A stretch of 64,000 nt of DNA from Desulfonatronum thiodismutans (GTDB taxonomy: Bacteria; Desulfobacterota; Desulfovibrionia; Desulfovibrionales; Desulfonatronaceae), in the NCBI RefSeq assembly GCF_000717475.1, contig NZ_JPIK01000004.1:313797-377796 (forward strand), in the 5' to 3' direction. Under the pieces are notes generated by a model. That model was given only the letters and a program-made list of their open reading frames with translations. It was not told where the DNA came from and did not search any database. This document shows positions 26,244 through 36,200 of the stretch, in pieces. Every line of letters starts with the position of its first letter. The first letter of the stretch is position 1. The position numbers and the translations under genes were made by a program.

Positions 26244-26963
26244 TCAGCCTCCTTGCTCACCCTTTCCAGGAACAGCCATGCGCACGGACAACATCCCCTG
26301 GTCCAGGTTCGCGCTCCAGTCCCATCCCAAGGCGGAGGTCAGCTCACGCAGTTCCTGGACATGCCGGATTTCACCCGCCAAGCCGCGGAGATCGGCCTTC
26401 GAGGTCGTGGTCATCCGGACCGCCAGCCCGCCGTCGGGCAAGGGCCCGAATTCCAAAGTCAGCTTCAGGGTCAAGTCCGGTGTTCCCTGAACGTTGCTGC
26501 TTCCCAAAATGGACATCAGGGCCGACAAAGGCTCTTCCAGGCACCAGGTCAAGGCCAGGGGAACGGTCTGAATATGAGGGGGCGGGGGATCAGTGGAGAG
26601 AGTCGCGGCGACGTTGTGCTTGAACAACAGATCGCCCTGCCAGAACTGGAGCAGCCAGGAACCGAAATGCGCGGGGTTGATGAGCTGTCGAGTCGGGTTG
26701 ACGTAGGTGTCCCGCCAGGAAAGGGTGTCGAGTTGTGATTTCAACTCCTGGGCCACGCGCTCCAGACGCGTGCACTTCTCCAGCAAGTTCGGACGCAACG
26801 CGTCAAGCCCCTCCTTGTTCAGGGAATTGCGCAACAACTCCGTCTGCATGGTCAAGGCGTGCACCGGGTTGTTCAGGTTGTGCACGATCCCGTTGAGCAT
26901 CTCTCCGGTCATGACCCGACAACGCTCGGCGGCCACTTCCAGCAAGGAGTCGGTCAGTTCCAT
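26244..26963 (-). CDS. histidine-kinase-like protein with H-box, degenerate ATPase part
   Basis: 239 residues. The N-terminal segment GEMLNGIVHNLNNPVHALTMQTELLRNSL matches the phospho-accepting H-box of sensor kinases (normally GIAHEINNPL). The rest, where an HATPase domain is expected, shows no clear N, G1 or G2 boxes, so it may be a phosphotransfer or scaffold protein rather than an active kinase. No sensor domain or membrane helix. The start lies inside the end of the PilZ gene, suggesting coupled translation. Confidence 0.6.
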   Translation of the reverse strand: MELTDSLLEVAAERCRVMTGEMLNGIVHNLNNPVHALTMQTELLRNSLNKEGLDALRPNLLEKCTRLERVAQELKSQLDTLSWRDTYVNPTRQLINPAHFGSWLLQFWQGDLLFKHNVAATLSTDPPPPHIQTVPLALTWCLEEPLSALMSILGSSNVQGTPDLTLKLTLEFGPLPDGGLAVRMTTTSKADLRGLAGEIRHVQELRELTSALGWDWSANLDQGMLSVRMAVPGKGEQGG

Positions 26964-27487
26964 TGTTTACTCTCCCGGATGCGCTCCCGTTGCTGTTGAA
27001 AGACGTACCGGACTATGGCCTCCCGGTCCTGCTCGCGAATGGAGGTAAAGTCCACGGCCCAGGCCGAATTGCCGGACTGGTCGTCCCGGCGATGAATCCT
27101 GCCCATGGCTCCGGCCGTCTGCAACGGGAACTGACTCAGAAAGAGCACCAGTTCCAACCGGTCGTCCATGGCAAATTCCCGGTCCGCAGTGAAAATCAGC
27201 CCCGCGCCGCTGATTTCCACGATGTTCACGGCCACGGGGAACGTGCTTTCCAGGTGCTCCCGATTGGCCAGACTGAGCAGCATATCCAGTTTGGAATTGA
27301 TGGTTTCCAAAAAATCCAGCAAGGCCTCGGGCATGTTCGCGCCCTTGGGCCGCAACGCCACGCTCTGGGCAGCGTCGCAGCCGAAACATCCCTGATAGAC
27401 GGCATTTTCTTCTCCCGGCGCGAGAAGACGCAACCGACCCGGAAAATAAGTCTCCACCCTGGAATAGGTCCGCTTTTGCTCGCTCAT
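26954..27487 (-). CDS. PilZ-like domain protein
   Basis: 177 residues from the ATG at 27487, which overlaps the stop of the ferredoxin gene. It begins MSEQKRTYSRVETYFPGRLRLL, with the RxxxR-like pattern of PilZ proteins, and later has NIVEISGAGLIFTADREFAMDDRLELVLFLS, matching the D/NxSxxG strand region. PilZ proteins bind cyclic di-GMP. The middle (NSKLDMLLSLANREHLE) is helical. It overlaps the kinase-like gene by ten bases. Assignment is by pattern, so moderate. Confidence 0.65.
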   Translation of the reverse strand: MSEQKRTYSRVETYFPGRLRLLAPGEENAVYQGCFGCDAAQSVALRPKGANMPEALLDFLETINSKLDMLLSLANREHLESTFPVAVNIVEISGAGLIFTADREFAMDDRLELVLFLSQFPLQTAGAMGRIHRRDDQSGNSAWAVDFTSIREQDREAIVRYVFQQQRERIRESKQWN

Positions 27488-27933
27488 GCTCCCTCCGTGA
27501 TCGCCTCCCAAATCCCGTTCTCGGTTTCCAGGACCATGGCCTTCACCGGACACAGACTGGTGCACAGGCCGCAGGCCGAACATTTTTCACGCAAAAACAG
27601 GACTTCCCGGCTGTTCAGGTCCACGCGCAGGGCCTTGGTCGGGCACAGCGCCGTACACAGACCGCAGTGGACGCAGGAATCCTCCACTCGGCGAATCTTC
27701 TGCGCCACCGGGGTGATGGCCACCCCATGCTCCTTAAGATACCGCAGCCCCTCGCGACATTTCTTCCGATCCCCGATGATCTCCAGGGTCATCTGACCTT
27801 CCTGCTTTGGAGAAATGCGGGCTTTGAGGATATTAAAAGTCAAACCGTAAACCCGGGCCAGATTGCAAACCACAGGCTGGTTGGACACGTCGGGAGGAAA
27901 GGTCAGGTAGATGGTTTCCTTGGTTTCGGACAT
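27484..27933 (-). CDS. NIL-domain ferredoxin with two 4Fe-4S clusters
   Basis: 149 residues. The first 75 form a NIL domain (IYLTFPPDVSNQPVVCNLARVYGLTFNILKARISP), a ligand-binding fold also found in methionine importers. The second half has two classical cluster motifs, CVHCGLCTALCP and CSACGLCTSLCP, each CxxCxxCxxxCP. In sulfate reducers and methanogens such proteins occur near sulfur-amino-acid genes and may serve in sulfide insertion or homocysteine synthesis; this is inference. It heads the PilZ/kinase-like run. Confidence 0.88.
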   Translation of the reverse strand: MSETKETIYLTFPPDVSNQPVVCNLARVYGLTFNILKARISPKQEGQMTLEIIGDRKKCREGLRYLKEHGVAITPVAQKIRRVEDSCVHCGLCTALCPTKALRVDLNSREVLFLREKCSACGLCTSLCPVKAMVLETENGIWEAITEGA

Positions 27934-28029
27934 GTTTTTTTTGGGGGTTAGTGGTTAATGGTTCACGGTTTCACATCCCGGCAGAAGACTCCCCTACAGC
28001 TTGGAACGCCGCGAAGAGTATTCACATCT

Positions 28030-28085
28030 GGAGATTTCAGGTCTCAGGTCTCAGCCCTCTGACTCCTGACTTCTGACTTCTGCCC
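28030..28085. repeat. short TCTGACT/TCAGGTC-type tandem words
   Basis: The bases before the cpoB stop contain GGTCTCAGGTCTCAG followed by CTGACTCCTGACTTCTGACT, a degenerate heptamer array. The same word set appears inside the receiver domain of the hybrid kinase at about 53,410-53,505, so it is a dispersed short repeat in this genome. Confidence 0.55.
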
Positions 28086-28086
28086 C

Positions 28087-29004
28087 CTACCGCCCCCGCT
28101 GCTCATCCAGCAAACTCTTCCCCCGGGCAGCCTCGGGCTGATCCGGAAACCGGTTGACCAGATCTTCCAGAACCAGCACTCCGGCCCTGTCCTTGCCCAG
28201 CCGGAAAAAGGACGCTCCCTGCTTGAGCATGGAGGCCGCGTACTTGTTGCTCTGGGGATGCTTGCTGATCACGTCCTGGTAGGCCAGTACGGCTTGGCCG
28301 TAATCTTCCATCTGGAAAAAACTTTCACCCTGCCAGAACAGAGCGTTGGACAGCAGAGGATGCTGCGGAAAGGTCGTGGCGAATTCCTGCCACATCCGCT
28401 GGGCCTGGGCGTAGTTGCGGTCATGGAAGGCCTGCAGGGCCAAATCGTACAAGGCTTGGGCCGGATCGTCCGCGGTGGATGGGACCATCGGCGGTTGCGG
28501 GCGGTCCGGCATCAAGGCGTCCGGATCGACCATGACCAGTTGATCCGGGCCATCCGGCGAGTCCGGCCGCCCAGCGACCGGGGCGTCCGGCCGCGGTCCC
28601 AAATCCAGCGCCAACTGACTGGCGATCATGGTCACGGAACGGTCCAGGTAGGCCACCTGACGGCCCAGATCAGCGATATGCCCACCGCCTTCTCCAGGAC
28701 GATCCCCCTGAAGCATGCGCTGCAACTCTTCCATCTGGCCCTGCATGGTGGCGGTCTGGATGCGCAGGGCTTCGACCTCTGCCCACAGGTTGGCCTGGGT
28801 GGCGCGCATTGGGGTGCTCACCCCTTCCATTTCCGTCAGCAACCTGGTCAGTTCCTGATCCAGGGCGGCCAACTGGCCCTGCAACCGGCGCTGCTGCTGC
28901 TCCTGGTCCCAGACCCGGGCGGACAGGGTGTCCATCTCGCTCCTGGACGCCATGCAGGAGGCCATGAGCAGGCTGATCAGTACGATAATCAAACGGTATT
29001 TCAT
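28087..29004 (-). CDS. cpoB: cell division coordinator CpoB / YbgF-like TPR lipoprotein
   Basis: 305 residues. The signal ends with a lipobox (LISLLMASC). A coiled coil follows (RVWDQEQQQRRLQGQLAALDQELTRLLTEMEG), then a proline-rich linker, and a C-terminal set of TPR repeats (ALYDLALQAFHDRNYAQAQRMWQEFATTFPQHPLLSNALFWQGESFF) as in the Tol-Pal partner YbgF. E. coli CpoB is a soluble periplasmic protein; the lipoprotein signal here is common in deltaproteobacteria. No tol or pal gene is nearby. Start overlaps the stop of the upstream gene. Confidence 0.82.
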   Translation of the reverse strand: MKYRLIIVLISLLMASCMASRSEMDTLSARVWDQEQQQRRLQGQLAALDQELTRLLTEMEGVSTPMRATQANLWAEVEALRIQTATMQGQMEELQRMLQGDRPGEGGGHIADLGRQVAYLDRSVTMIASQLALDLGPRPDAPVAGRPDSPDGPDQLVMVDPDALMPDRPQPPMVPSTADDPAQALYDLALQAFHDRNYAQAQRMWQEFATTFPQHPLLSNALFWQGESFFQMEDYGQAVLAYQDVISKHPQSNKYAASMLKQGASFFRLGKDRAGVLVLEDLVNRFPDQPEAARGKSLLDEQRGR

Positions 29005-29216
29005 TGTTCCCTCCGGACTCGTTTACGGCCCCAGATCAAATAAGCCAGTCCGCCCAGAACGGGCAGGAACACGCTGGCGGCAATCCAGACCATTTTTTCC
29101 TGAGGCGTGGCGAATTCCGAATGAAACGAATGCCAGATGGCCCATAGGTTGGGCAGGATAGGCAGGGTCAGAAGCCCCAGGATCAAGACAAGCTGTGATG
29201 TCGGCAGATCAAACAT
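29001..29216 (-). CDS. PLDc N-terminal-domain small membrane protein
   Basis: 71 residues with two membrane helices (LVLILGLLTLPILPNLWAIW and MVWIAASVFLPVLGGLAYLIWG) and a basic tail GRKRVRREQ. This pattern is the phospholipase-D N-terminal (PLDc_N) domain alone, common as a small protein of unknown role. It sits between lspA and cpoB and overlaps cpoB by four bases. Confidence 0.75.
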   Translation of the reverse strand: MFDLPTSQLVLILGLLTLPILPNLWAIWHSFHSEFATPQEKMVWIAASVFLPVLGGLAYLIWGRKRVRREQ

Positions 29217-29240
29217 GAGTGATTCCTTGGAGTTTGCGGG

Positions 29241-29744
29241 TCAATTGTCGTCCTTGGAGACCAGACCGTAGCGTCGGGTGCGATAGACCGAGACCAGGAG
29301 CAGGACCGAGCCGATGCTGATGGCGATATCCGCCACGTTGAACGCCGGCCAATGGTACTGGCCGATGTAAAAGTCCAAAAAGTCGACCACCTCGCCCAGG
29401 CGGATCCGATCGATCAGATTGCCTAGGGCTCCACCCAGAATCAGGCCCAAAGCCGTGAACAAAACGGTATCCTCCCTGGGCACGGTGCGGAGCAGGTGCA
29501 GGATCAGGACCACGGCCAGGGCGGTCACGCCCAGAAAGAAATACGGCCGCCACGAGGCGTCCAGATCGCTCAGGAAGCCGAAGGCCGCACCCTTGTTCAG
29601 GACGTGCACCAGATTGAAAAAACCGGGAATCACGGTCTTGGACGCCCACAAAGGCAACGAAGACGCCACCCAGAGCTTGGTAACCTGGTCCAGGACCAGC
29701 ACCACCAGGGCCAGGGTCAAAACAAGACGATACCGGGGCGCCAT
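29241..29744 (-). CDS. lspA: lipoprotein signal peptidase
   Basis: 167 residues, four membrane helices. The two catalytic aspartates are in GALGNLIDRIRLGEVVDFLDF and FNVADIAISIG. It cleaves diacylated prolipoproteins at the lipobox cysteine. The start at 29744 overlaps the ileS stop (TAATG), the standard ileS-lspA arrangement; an upstream ATG would extend it by twelve residues inside ileS. Confidence 0.95.
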   Translation of the reverse strand: MAPRYRLVLTLALVVLVLDQVTKLWVASSLPLWASKTVIPGFFNLVHVLNKGAAFGFLSDLDASWRPYFFLGVTALAVVLILHLLRTVPREDTVLFTALGLILGGALGNLIDRIRLGEVVDFLDFYIGQYHWPAFNVADIAISIGSVLLLVSVYRTRRYGLVSKDDN

Positions 29745-32635
29745 TACCGACCCTCCAAAGCATCCTGGCAGCGCGGACAAACACCGTCGCCGCCCTCCGT
29801 GCCATCCGCGACAAGCTCTTCACTGTAGACCCAGCACCGAGGGCATTTCGCTCCCGGAGCCGGAGCCACGGCGATACGCAATCCGTCGACTTCTTCGCTG
29901 ACGAAAAAATCGGCGGTTTGGCTTTCCACCGCCTCGCTTTCCGGACGGACCTCCACCTTGGAGACGATGAAGACTTCCCTGAGCATCGGGGCCATGGGCC
30001 GGAGCACGTCCAGCAGGTCGTCATGGACGTACAGGGTCACCTCCGTATCCAGGGAATGCCCTACGACACCGGACTTGCGTACCGGTTCGATGGCCTTGGT
30101 GGTCTCGGCCCGGACCCGGATCACGGTTTCCCAGGCTTGGCGGGCCTCTTCGGCCATAGACTCGCCAGAAGACTCACCAGAAGATTGTACGGGCGCACCC
30201 GATGCAGCCGACATATCCGGGCCTTGAAAGCGCAAGCCGAAGACGCTGGGAGACGTCCCGCGGACGTCCTCGGGCAGGTGTTGATAGACTTCCTCCGCGG
30301 TAAAACTCAGAACTGGAGCCATATCCGTAAGCAGCATCTCCAGAGCACGCCAAAGCACGGTCTGGGCCGAACGCCTGGCCAGGCCGTCAGGAGCCGAGAC
30401 ATACAGGCGGTCCTTGACGATATCCAGGTAAAAGGCGCTCAGGTCCGTGACGCACATATTGTGCAAAGTGTGGAAGACCTTGTGAAACTCGTAGCGTTCG
30501 TAGGCTTCGGCGATTTTTGCATGCCGCCGGGTGAACAGATCCAGCGCGAACCGATCCAGGGGCAGGAGCCGGTCCGCGTCCACTGCGTGCTCCGTGGGCC
30601 GGAAGTCGGAAAGGTTGCCCAGCAGGAACCGGCAGGTGTTGCGGATGCGGCGATAGGCGTCCACCAGGCGGTTCAAGGTTTCCGTGGAGATGCGCACGTC
30701 GTCCTGATAGTCCTCGGAGGCCACCCAGAGCCGCAGGATTTCCGCGCCGTATTGCTTGATGATCTCCTGGGGAGCGATGACGTTGCCCACGGATTTGGAC
30801 ATTTTGCGGCCATTGGCGTCCACCACGTAGCCATGCGTCAAAACCGCTTTGTAGGGTGCCGCGCCCCGTGTGCCCACGGAGGCCAGCAGCGAGCTGTGGA
30901 ACCAGCCGCGATGCTGGTCCGATCCTTCCAGATATAGGTCCGCCGGGAACGTGCATTCCGGGCGCTGTTCCAGAACAGCGGCGAAACTGGTTCCGGAATC
31001 GAACCAGACGTCCAGGATATCGTCCTCCTTTTCCCAGGAGGTCGAAGCGCAGTCCGGGCAGGCCAAGCCGTCCGGGACCACCTGGTCCAGGGAAGCTTCG
31101 AACCAATAGTCCGCTCCCCGTTCATGTCCCGCGAAGCGGTCCACCACGGAAACGACCCAGTCCGGTTCCGTATAGGTATGGCCGCACTCCTTGCAGATCA
31201 GGGCCACGATGGGCACGCCCCAGTTGCGCTGCCGGGAGATGCACCAGTCCGGGCGGTTGGCGATCATGCTGTGGATCCGTTCCCGGCCCCAGGCCGGAAT
31301 CCAGCGTACCTTCTCGTCGATTTCATGCAGGGCCTTGCCGCGCAGATCATCGGCCTGCATGGAAATGAACCACTGCATGGTGGCCCGGAAAATCACCGGC
31401 TTGCGGCAGCGCCAGCAATGCGGGTAGGAGTGGGAGATTTTCTCCTGGGCCAGCAATCTGCCGTTTTGCTCCAGGATTTCGATCACCTTGGGATTGGCCT
31501 TGAAGACGTTCAGTCCGCCCACCAACTCGGTCTGAGGATAGAAACAACCTCGGTCGTCCAGAGGAGAAAGGGTCTCCAGACCGTAGCGCAATCCGGTTTC
31601 ATAGTCGTCCCGGCCATGACCGGGGGCCGTATGCACGCAGCCGGTACCGGCCTCCAAGGTCACGTAATTGGCCAGAACCACGGGTGAAGGGCGATCGTAA
31701 AACGGATGCGCGGCCAGCAGCCCCTCCAGGTGTTGCCCGGGCACGCTGGCCAGCACCTGGACGTCGGCCCAACCGAAGACTTCCTTCAACCTGGGAACCA
31801 GTTCCTCGGCCAGGATGAACCGCGCATCTCCTTCAGCCATTTTGACTTGAACCAGGGCATATGAAAACTCCGGATGCACGGCCACGGCCATGTTGTCCGG
31901 AATGGTCCACGGAGTGGTGGTCCAGATCACGATGGACGTCACAGCCTCGCCCTGCCCCGGAAACACTTCGGCCAGCTTGGGGTCGTTCACCGGAAAGGCC
32001 ACGTAAATGGATGGGGAACCATGCTCCCCGTACTCCACTTCGGCCTCGGCCAGGGCTGTTTCGCAGGAGCAGCACCAATGCACCGGCTTCTTGTTCCGGA
32101 CCACCGCGCCCTTGGCCATGAACTTGGCCAGTTCCCTGGCCGTGGCCGCCTCATAAGCCGGCTTCATGGTCAGATACGGGTCGTCCCAGGTGCCCAGCAC
32201 GCCCAGACGCTTGAATTCCTCGCGCTGGATGTCCAGATACTTGGTGGCGTACTCCCGGCACCGGGCTCGGATTTCCAGAGTGGAAACGGGCTTCTGCTTC
32301 AGCTTGAACTCCTGCTCCACCTTGAGTTCGATGGGCAGCCCGTGACAGTCCCAACCGGGCACGTATTCGGCGCGCAGCCCCTGCATGTTTCGGGACTTGA
32401 CAATGATGTCCTTGAGCACTTTGTTCAGGGCCGTGCCCAGGTGAATATGGCCGTTGGCATACGGCGGGCCGTCGTGGAGAACGTAGGTTCGCGCCCCGGC
32501 ATTGGGGGCGATCATGGCCTCGTAGGCGTTGATTTTTTCCCAAAAGGCCAACATTTTTGGTTCATTCTGACTCAGATTGGCCCGCATGGGAAAGGACGTT
32601 TGCGGCAGGTTCAAAGTTTTTTTGTAATCGGTCAT
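29744..32635 (-). CDS. ileS: isoleucyl-tRNA synthetase
   Basis: 963 residues. Class I motifs: [10 protein letters not shown] (HIGH) and [11 protein letters not shown] (KMSKS). The editing domain lies between them and the C-terminal zinc-binding motif is [11 protein letters not shown] plus [12 protein letters not shown] short serine-rich insert ([15 protein letters not shown]) lies near residue 850. It charges tRNA-Ile. It is transcribed away from the tRNA-fMet gene, with a 200-bp gap between them. Confidence 0.97.
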   Translation of the reverse strand: MTDYKKTLNLPQTSFPMRANLSQNEPKMLAFWEKINAYEAMIAPNAGARTYVLHDGPPYANGHIHLGTALNKVLKDIIVKSRNMQGLRAEYVPGWDCHGLPIELKVEQEFKLKQKPVSTLEIRARCREYATKYLDIQREEFKRLGVLGTWDDPYLTMKPAYEAATARELAKFMAKGAVVRNKKPVHWCCSCETALAEAEVEYGEHGSPSIYVAFPVNDPKLAEVFPGQGEAVTSIVIWTTTPWTIPDNMAVAVHPEFSYALVQVKMAEGDARFILAEELVPRLKEVFGWADVQVLASVPGQHLEGLLAAHPFYDRPSPVVLANYVTLEAGTGCVHTAPGHGRDDYETGLRYGLETLSPLDDRGCFYPQTELVGGLNVFKANPKVIEILEQNGRLLAQEKISHSYPHCWRCRKPVIFRATMQWFISMQADDLRGKALHEIDEKVRWIPAWGRERIHSMIANRPDWCISRQRNWGVPIVALICKECGHTYTEPDWVVSVVDRFAGHERGADYWFEASLDQVVPDGLACPDCASTSWEKEDDILDVWFDSGTSFAAVLEQRPECTFPADLYLEGSDQHRGWFHSSLLASVGTRGAAPYKAVLTHGYVVDANGRKMSKSVGNVIAPQEIIKQYGAEILRLWVASEDYQDDVRISTETLNRLVDAYRRIRNTCRFLLGNLSDFRPTEHAVDADRLLPLDRFALDLFTRRHAKIAEAYERYEFHKVFHTLHNMCVTDLSAFYLDIVKDRLYVSAPDGLARRSAQTVLWRALEMLLTDMAPVLSFTAEEVYQHLPEDVRGTSPSVFGLRFQGPDMSAASGAPVQSSGESSGESMAEEARQAWETVIRVRAETTKAIEPVRKSGVVGHSLDTEVTLYVHDDLLDVLRPMAPMLREVFIVSKVEVRPESEAVESQTADFFVSEEVDGLRIAVAPAPGAKCPRCWVYSEELVADGTEGGDGVCPRCQDALEGR

Positions 32636-32793
32636 GGGATGCCTTTAGTGGACGAAAAACGTGATGAGAAAAATAGGTTCGCAACCAACAAAAATATCTG
32701 AAGTATGCCGCCCCGGAAGTCAAGGCGGCCCAAAGGAAAACTCTGGGCCAAACCAACGCGAGCGGATTTTTTTCTTAAAAAAACATAAACCGA

Positions 32794-32822
32794 TTGACAT
32801 TCGTCCGGAGCATCAGTAAATA
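32794..32822 (+). promoter_or_regulatory. promoter of the initiator tRNA
   Basis: TTGACA (32794-32799), then a 17-base spacer and TAAATA (32817-32822). The tRNA 5' end is 14 bases after the -10 box, as expected for a stable RNA promoter. The -35 box is a perfect sigma-70 match. Confidence 0.75.
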
Positions 32823-32835
32823 TCATTTTCTTTGG

Positions 32836-32912
32836 CGCGGGGTGGAGCAGTATGGCAGCTCGTCGGGCTCATAACCCGAAGGTCGCAGGTTCAAATCCTG
32901 CCCCCGCTACCA
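32836..32912 (+). tRNA. initiator tRNA-fMet (CAT)
   Basis: 77 bases including encoded CCA. The acceptor stem starts CGCGGGG and pairs with CCCCGC at the 3' side while position 1 (C) and 72 (T) do not pair, and the anticodon stem ends with three G:C pairs around CTCATAA; both are initiator hallmarks. T-arm GCAGG-TTCAAAT-CCTGC is perfect. The 3' part is the island insertion site: the sequence from base 32868 on is repeated at 50,096. The tRNA is intact. Confidence 0.97.
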
Positions 32913-32929
32913 GCAAATTCAAGGGGTTA
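32868..32929 (+). repeat. attachment site attL (within tRNA-fMet)
   Basis: Left copy of the 62-bp direct repeat. It starts at the anticodon-loop bases (CTCATAA) and runs to GGGGTTA, beyond the CCA end. The base before (G versus T) and after (C versus A) differ from the right copy, so these are the exact limits. Confidence 0.95.
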
Positions 32930-32954
32930 CGATGAAAATCGTAACCCTTTTTTT
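32924..32954 (+). terminator. terminator of tRNA-fMet, supplied by the island
   Basis: GGGTTACGAT / ATCGTAACCC (10-bp perfect stem, GAAA loop) followed by seven T. The first bases of the stem belong to attL, the rest is island DNA, so insertion rebuilds a terminator for the tRNA. Confidence 0.88.
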
Positions 32955-32963
32955 GTTGTCTGA

Positions 32964-32990
32964 TTTCCATTCCAACCATTATTCCAACCT
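32964..32990. repeat. left copy of 27-bp direct repeat (integrase arm-site candidate)
   Basis: A 27-bp sequence identical to 49928-49954. It holds two copies of ATTCCAACC twelve bases apart (32969 and 32981). Direct repeats of this kind inside both ends of an element are the usual form of arm-type sites bound by the N-terminal domain of tyrosine integrases. Confidence 0.7.
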
Positions 32991-33106
32991 CCACGGCCAA
33001 AATCAGGATTTCCCACTGGCAACAACCCGGCATGATCCGCCGCCGATCCGATACGGTTTCAATGGCCGGTTTCGTCTTCCCTGGAAAACCTTCAAAAGTT
33101 CAGGCC

Positions 33107-33292
33107 ATGGACGGCAAGATCATCATCGCCCTGATCCACGGCGGGTTCACGGTGAAGACGTTGAAGAAGCGGGACGGGAAGGCTTTTCTGGCCCCGGCCA
33201 ATGCCGCCTACCCGGTGATTGAGGTGACGCCGGAAATGGAATGCGAGGTCTGGGGCGTTGTGGTGAGCGTGATCAGGGAGTTGGAGCATTAA
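33107..33292 (+). pseudogene. UmuD/LexA-like C-terminal fragment
   Basis: About 62 residues, MDGKIIIALIHGGFTVKTLKK then FLAPANAAYPVIEVTPEMECEVWGVVVSVIREL. This matches the last third of UmuD-type S24 peptidases, including the catalytic-lysine segment (FTVKTL), but the serine half and N-terminus are missing. It is likely a remnant of a umuDC-type SOS gene carried on an earlier or larger element; an in-frame ATG makes it look like a short ORF. The 3' end overlaps the hsdR stop region by 20 bases. Confidence 0.65.
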
Positions 33293-36200
33293 TTCCGGCC
33301 TTGCTACGCAATCCCTCATACAACCCGGCGTGATCCAATAAGATGTCTCTCAGCCCATGCCGAACTTTTTCTGACTCCAGGGCCTGTTTGCTCATTACCG
33401 TGTGCGCTTCCAGGGCGTCCATGATGGCGTTGAGTATTTCGCTGGCCAGGTCCGGTGAGTTGGCAAACTGTTCCTTCGTATTGTTGGATGCTTGCTCTGC
33501 CAGAATTTCTGATTCCAGAAGTTTTCCTTTAATGACGTTGTTCACGTAGATGAGCTTGTCGTCTTCCGTCAGCTCTCCTTCAAACAGTTCGTTTACCTTG
33601 GAAATGATCTCGGCCAGTAAGGCTTTCTGTTTTTCCCTGACCTCCCCGCTTCCTGTGTCCGTCATGGGCTTTAATTTGCCTGTAGCTCCAGGGCCTATCG
33701 GCATGTCCCGATTGCCCTTGTTCTTGAGTTGGTGATGAGTGAGCACTACTGCTGACAGGTCGATCACGTCGCGCTCACGCCCAAATTCCAGCAGAGGGAG
33801 AAGCCGCCGATAGAAGATGGCCCGCTTCTCGATGTCTGTATTCTCGTAGTTGAATATCTGGGACAAGAAGGAATAGACTCGCTTGAAGGCCCCCATATTA
33901 TGTTTGAATAATTCCAAGGCTTTCTTCTCTTCCTGAGCCTCTTTTTCGGCTTTGGCGTTCTTGGTGGCTTTCGCCTCCTTTATGGCCTTTTGGAGTTCTT
34001 TGTATCGTCGGAGCAAGCGGCCAGCCACGGGGGCAAGGGCAGCAGTAAGCTCCTTTTGGCTAGACTTTGGGTTCAACTCCACGTTGACCACCCGGTCTAC
34101 CTCTTTGTCGTCGTAGAAGCCCTGGGCGTCGAGTTTGGCCCGGATATCAAAGACAAGGTTCGGGTCAGTCACCCCGTCCAGTTCCGCAGTCTCGTAGTAG
34201 ACCTTGAATGCTGCTAGAATTTCATCCGGATCGTTTACGAAGTCGAGTATGTACGTGGTGTCTTTCCCTGGAAAACAGCGGTTGAGGCGGGAGAGGGTTT
34301 GTACGGCCTGGATACCGGCAAGGCGCTTGTCCACATACATGCCGCAAAGTAAGGGCTGGTCAAAGCCGGTCTGGAATTTGTTGGCTACGAGAAGCAGATG
34401 GAACTCATCGGTCCCAAAGGCTTCCCTGATATGCCGACCGCTCAAAGTCGGGTTCAGTATCTTGCTCGTCTCAGTGAATCCGTCCGGCCCCAGTTCCTCG
34501 TCCTTCACCTCACCGGAGAAGGCCACAAGTGTCTGCATCTTGTAACCTTGTTCCTTGATGTACTTTTGGGTGGCAAGCTGCCAGCGCACCACCTCCGCAC
34601 GACTGGCGGTGACTACCATAGCCTTGGCATTGCCGCCGAGCAAAGGCGCGACGTTTTCGCGGAAATGTTCGACAACGATCTTGACCTTCTGGCTGATGTT
34701 GTAGGGGTGGAGTCTGACCCAGTGCATGATGCCCCGCATGGCCTCACTGCGTTCAACCTCAGTCTCGTCAATTTCCTTGCCTTCGCAGGCGAGACGGAAA
34801 GCCAGATTGTAGGTGGTGTAGTTCTTGAGCACGTCGAGGATAAACTCTTCCTCGATGGCTTGACGCATGCTGTAGACGTGGAAAGGCTGCGGAGCATTGT
34901 CTGCTGAGGCAGGCCGGGAAGGATCGGGACGTCGCCCGAACAACTCCAGGGTTTTGGCCTTGGGTGTCGCCGTGAAGGCCACATAGGTGATGCCGTCCTC
35001 CCGAGCACGTGCGGCCATTTGAGCGGCCAGCAGGTCTTCCACACTGATTTCCCCACCATCCTCCAGTTCCTTCAGTTCTTCGGCGGTCAGCACCTGTTTG
35101 AGTTTGGCTGCTGCCTCGCCAGTCTGGGAACTGTGGGCCTCGTCGGCGATGACTGCAAACGTCTTGCCCTGAGTTGCCGCCAGTTCCTGCACGGCCTTGA
35201 TAGCGAAGGGGAAGGTCTGGATGGTGCAAACCAAAATTTTCTTACCGTCTGATAACGCCTGGGCCAGTTCGCTGCTTTTGCTTTGATGTTCTCCTGAGAT
35301 GGTGGCCACAACGCCGGTGGTCCGCTCGAAGTTGAAGATGGCATCCTGAAGCTGGGCATCCAGAACCGTCCGGTCACTGACCACAATAACCGAATCGAAT
35401 ATCTTCTTGTGGTCGGCGTCATGGAGGTCTGCCAGGAAATGGGCGGACCATGCAATGGCGTTGGTCTTCCCCGATCCCGCTGAGTTCTGGACCAAGTATT
35501 TCTTCCCTGGGCCTTCCTCCAGTACGGTGCGGATAAGTTTCCGTGTGACGTAGAGTTGGTGGTACCTGGGGAAGATGATTTTCTCGATACGCTTTTTGGA
35601 ATCCCGCATGGCCACAATATATCGGCCTAGAATTTCCAGCCAGCTTTCCCGCTCCCAGACTTCCTCCCACAGGTAAGAGGTGGCATGACCTTCTGGGTTG
35701 ATCGGGTTTCCCGCCGCATTGTTATCCCCTCGGTCAAAGGGCAGGAAGGTCGTAGATGCTCCCTCAAGCTTGGTGGCCATACGGACCAAAGAGTTGCTCA
35801 CGGCGAAGTGAACCAGGGCTCCACGGGGGAAATCAAGAAGAGGTTCCGCCGCGCCTTGTCCCTTCGGCCTGGGTTGTCGGTCAAAGCGGTACTGATCAAC
35901 AGCATCATGGACCGACTGTGTGAAGTCTGTTTTGATCTCCACCGTTGCCACAGGGATGCCGTTCAGGAACAGCACGAGGTCCAGGCAGTTCTCATTGTGG
36001 ACGGAGTAGCGTACCTGCCGCACTACCCTGAGCCGGTTGGTCTCGTACTTGACCTGAAGGTCCGGGTTCATGGCCAGGGCGGGCTTGAATTGGGCAAGGC
36101 TCAGGGGTTGGCGAAGGCCCAGAAGTTCAACTCCAAAACGGATGACATCAAGGGTTCCTCGGTCGTCCAACTGTTTGCGGATGCGGTCCAGCAGGACGGC

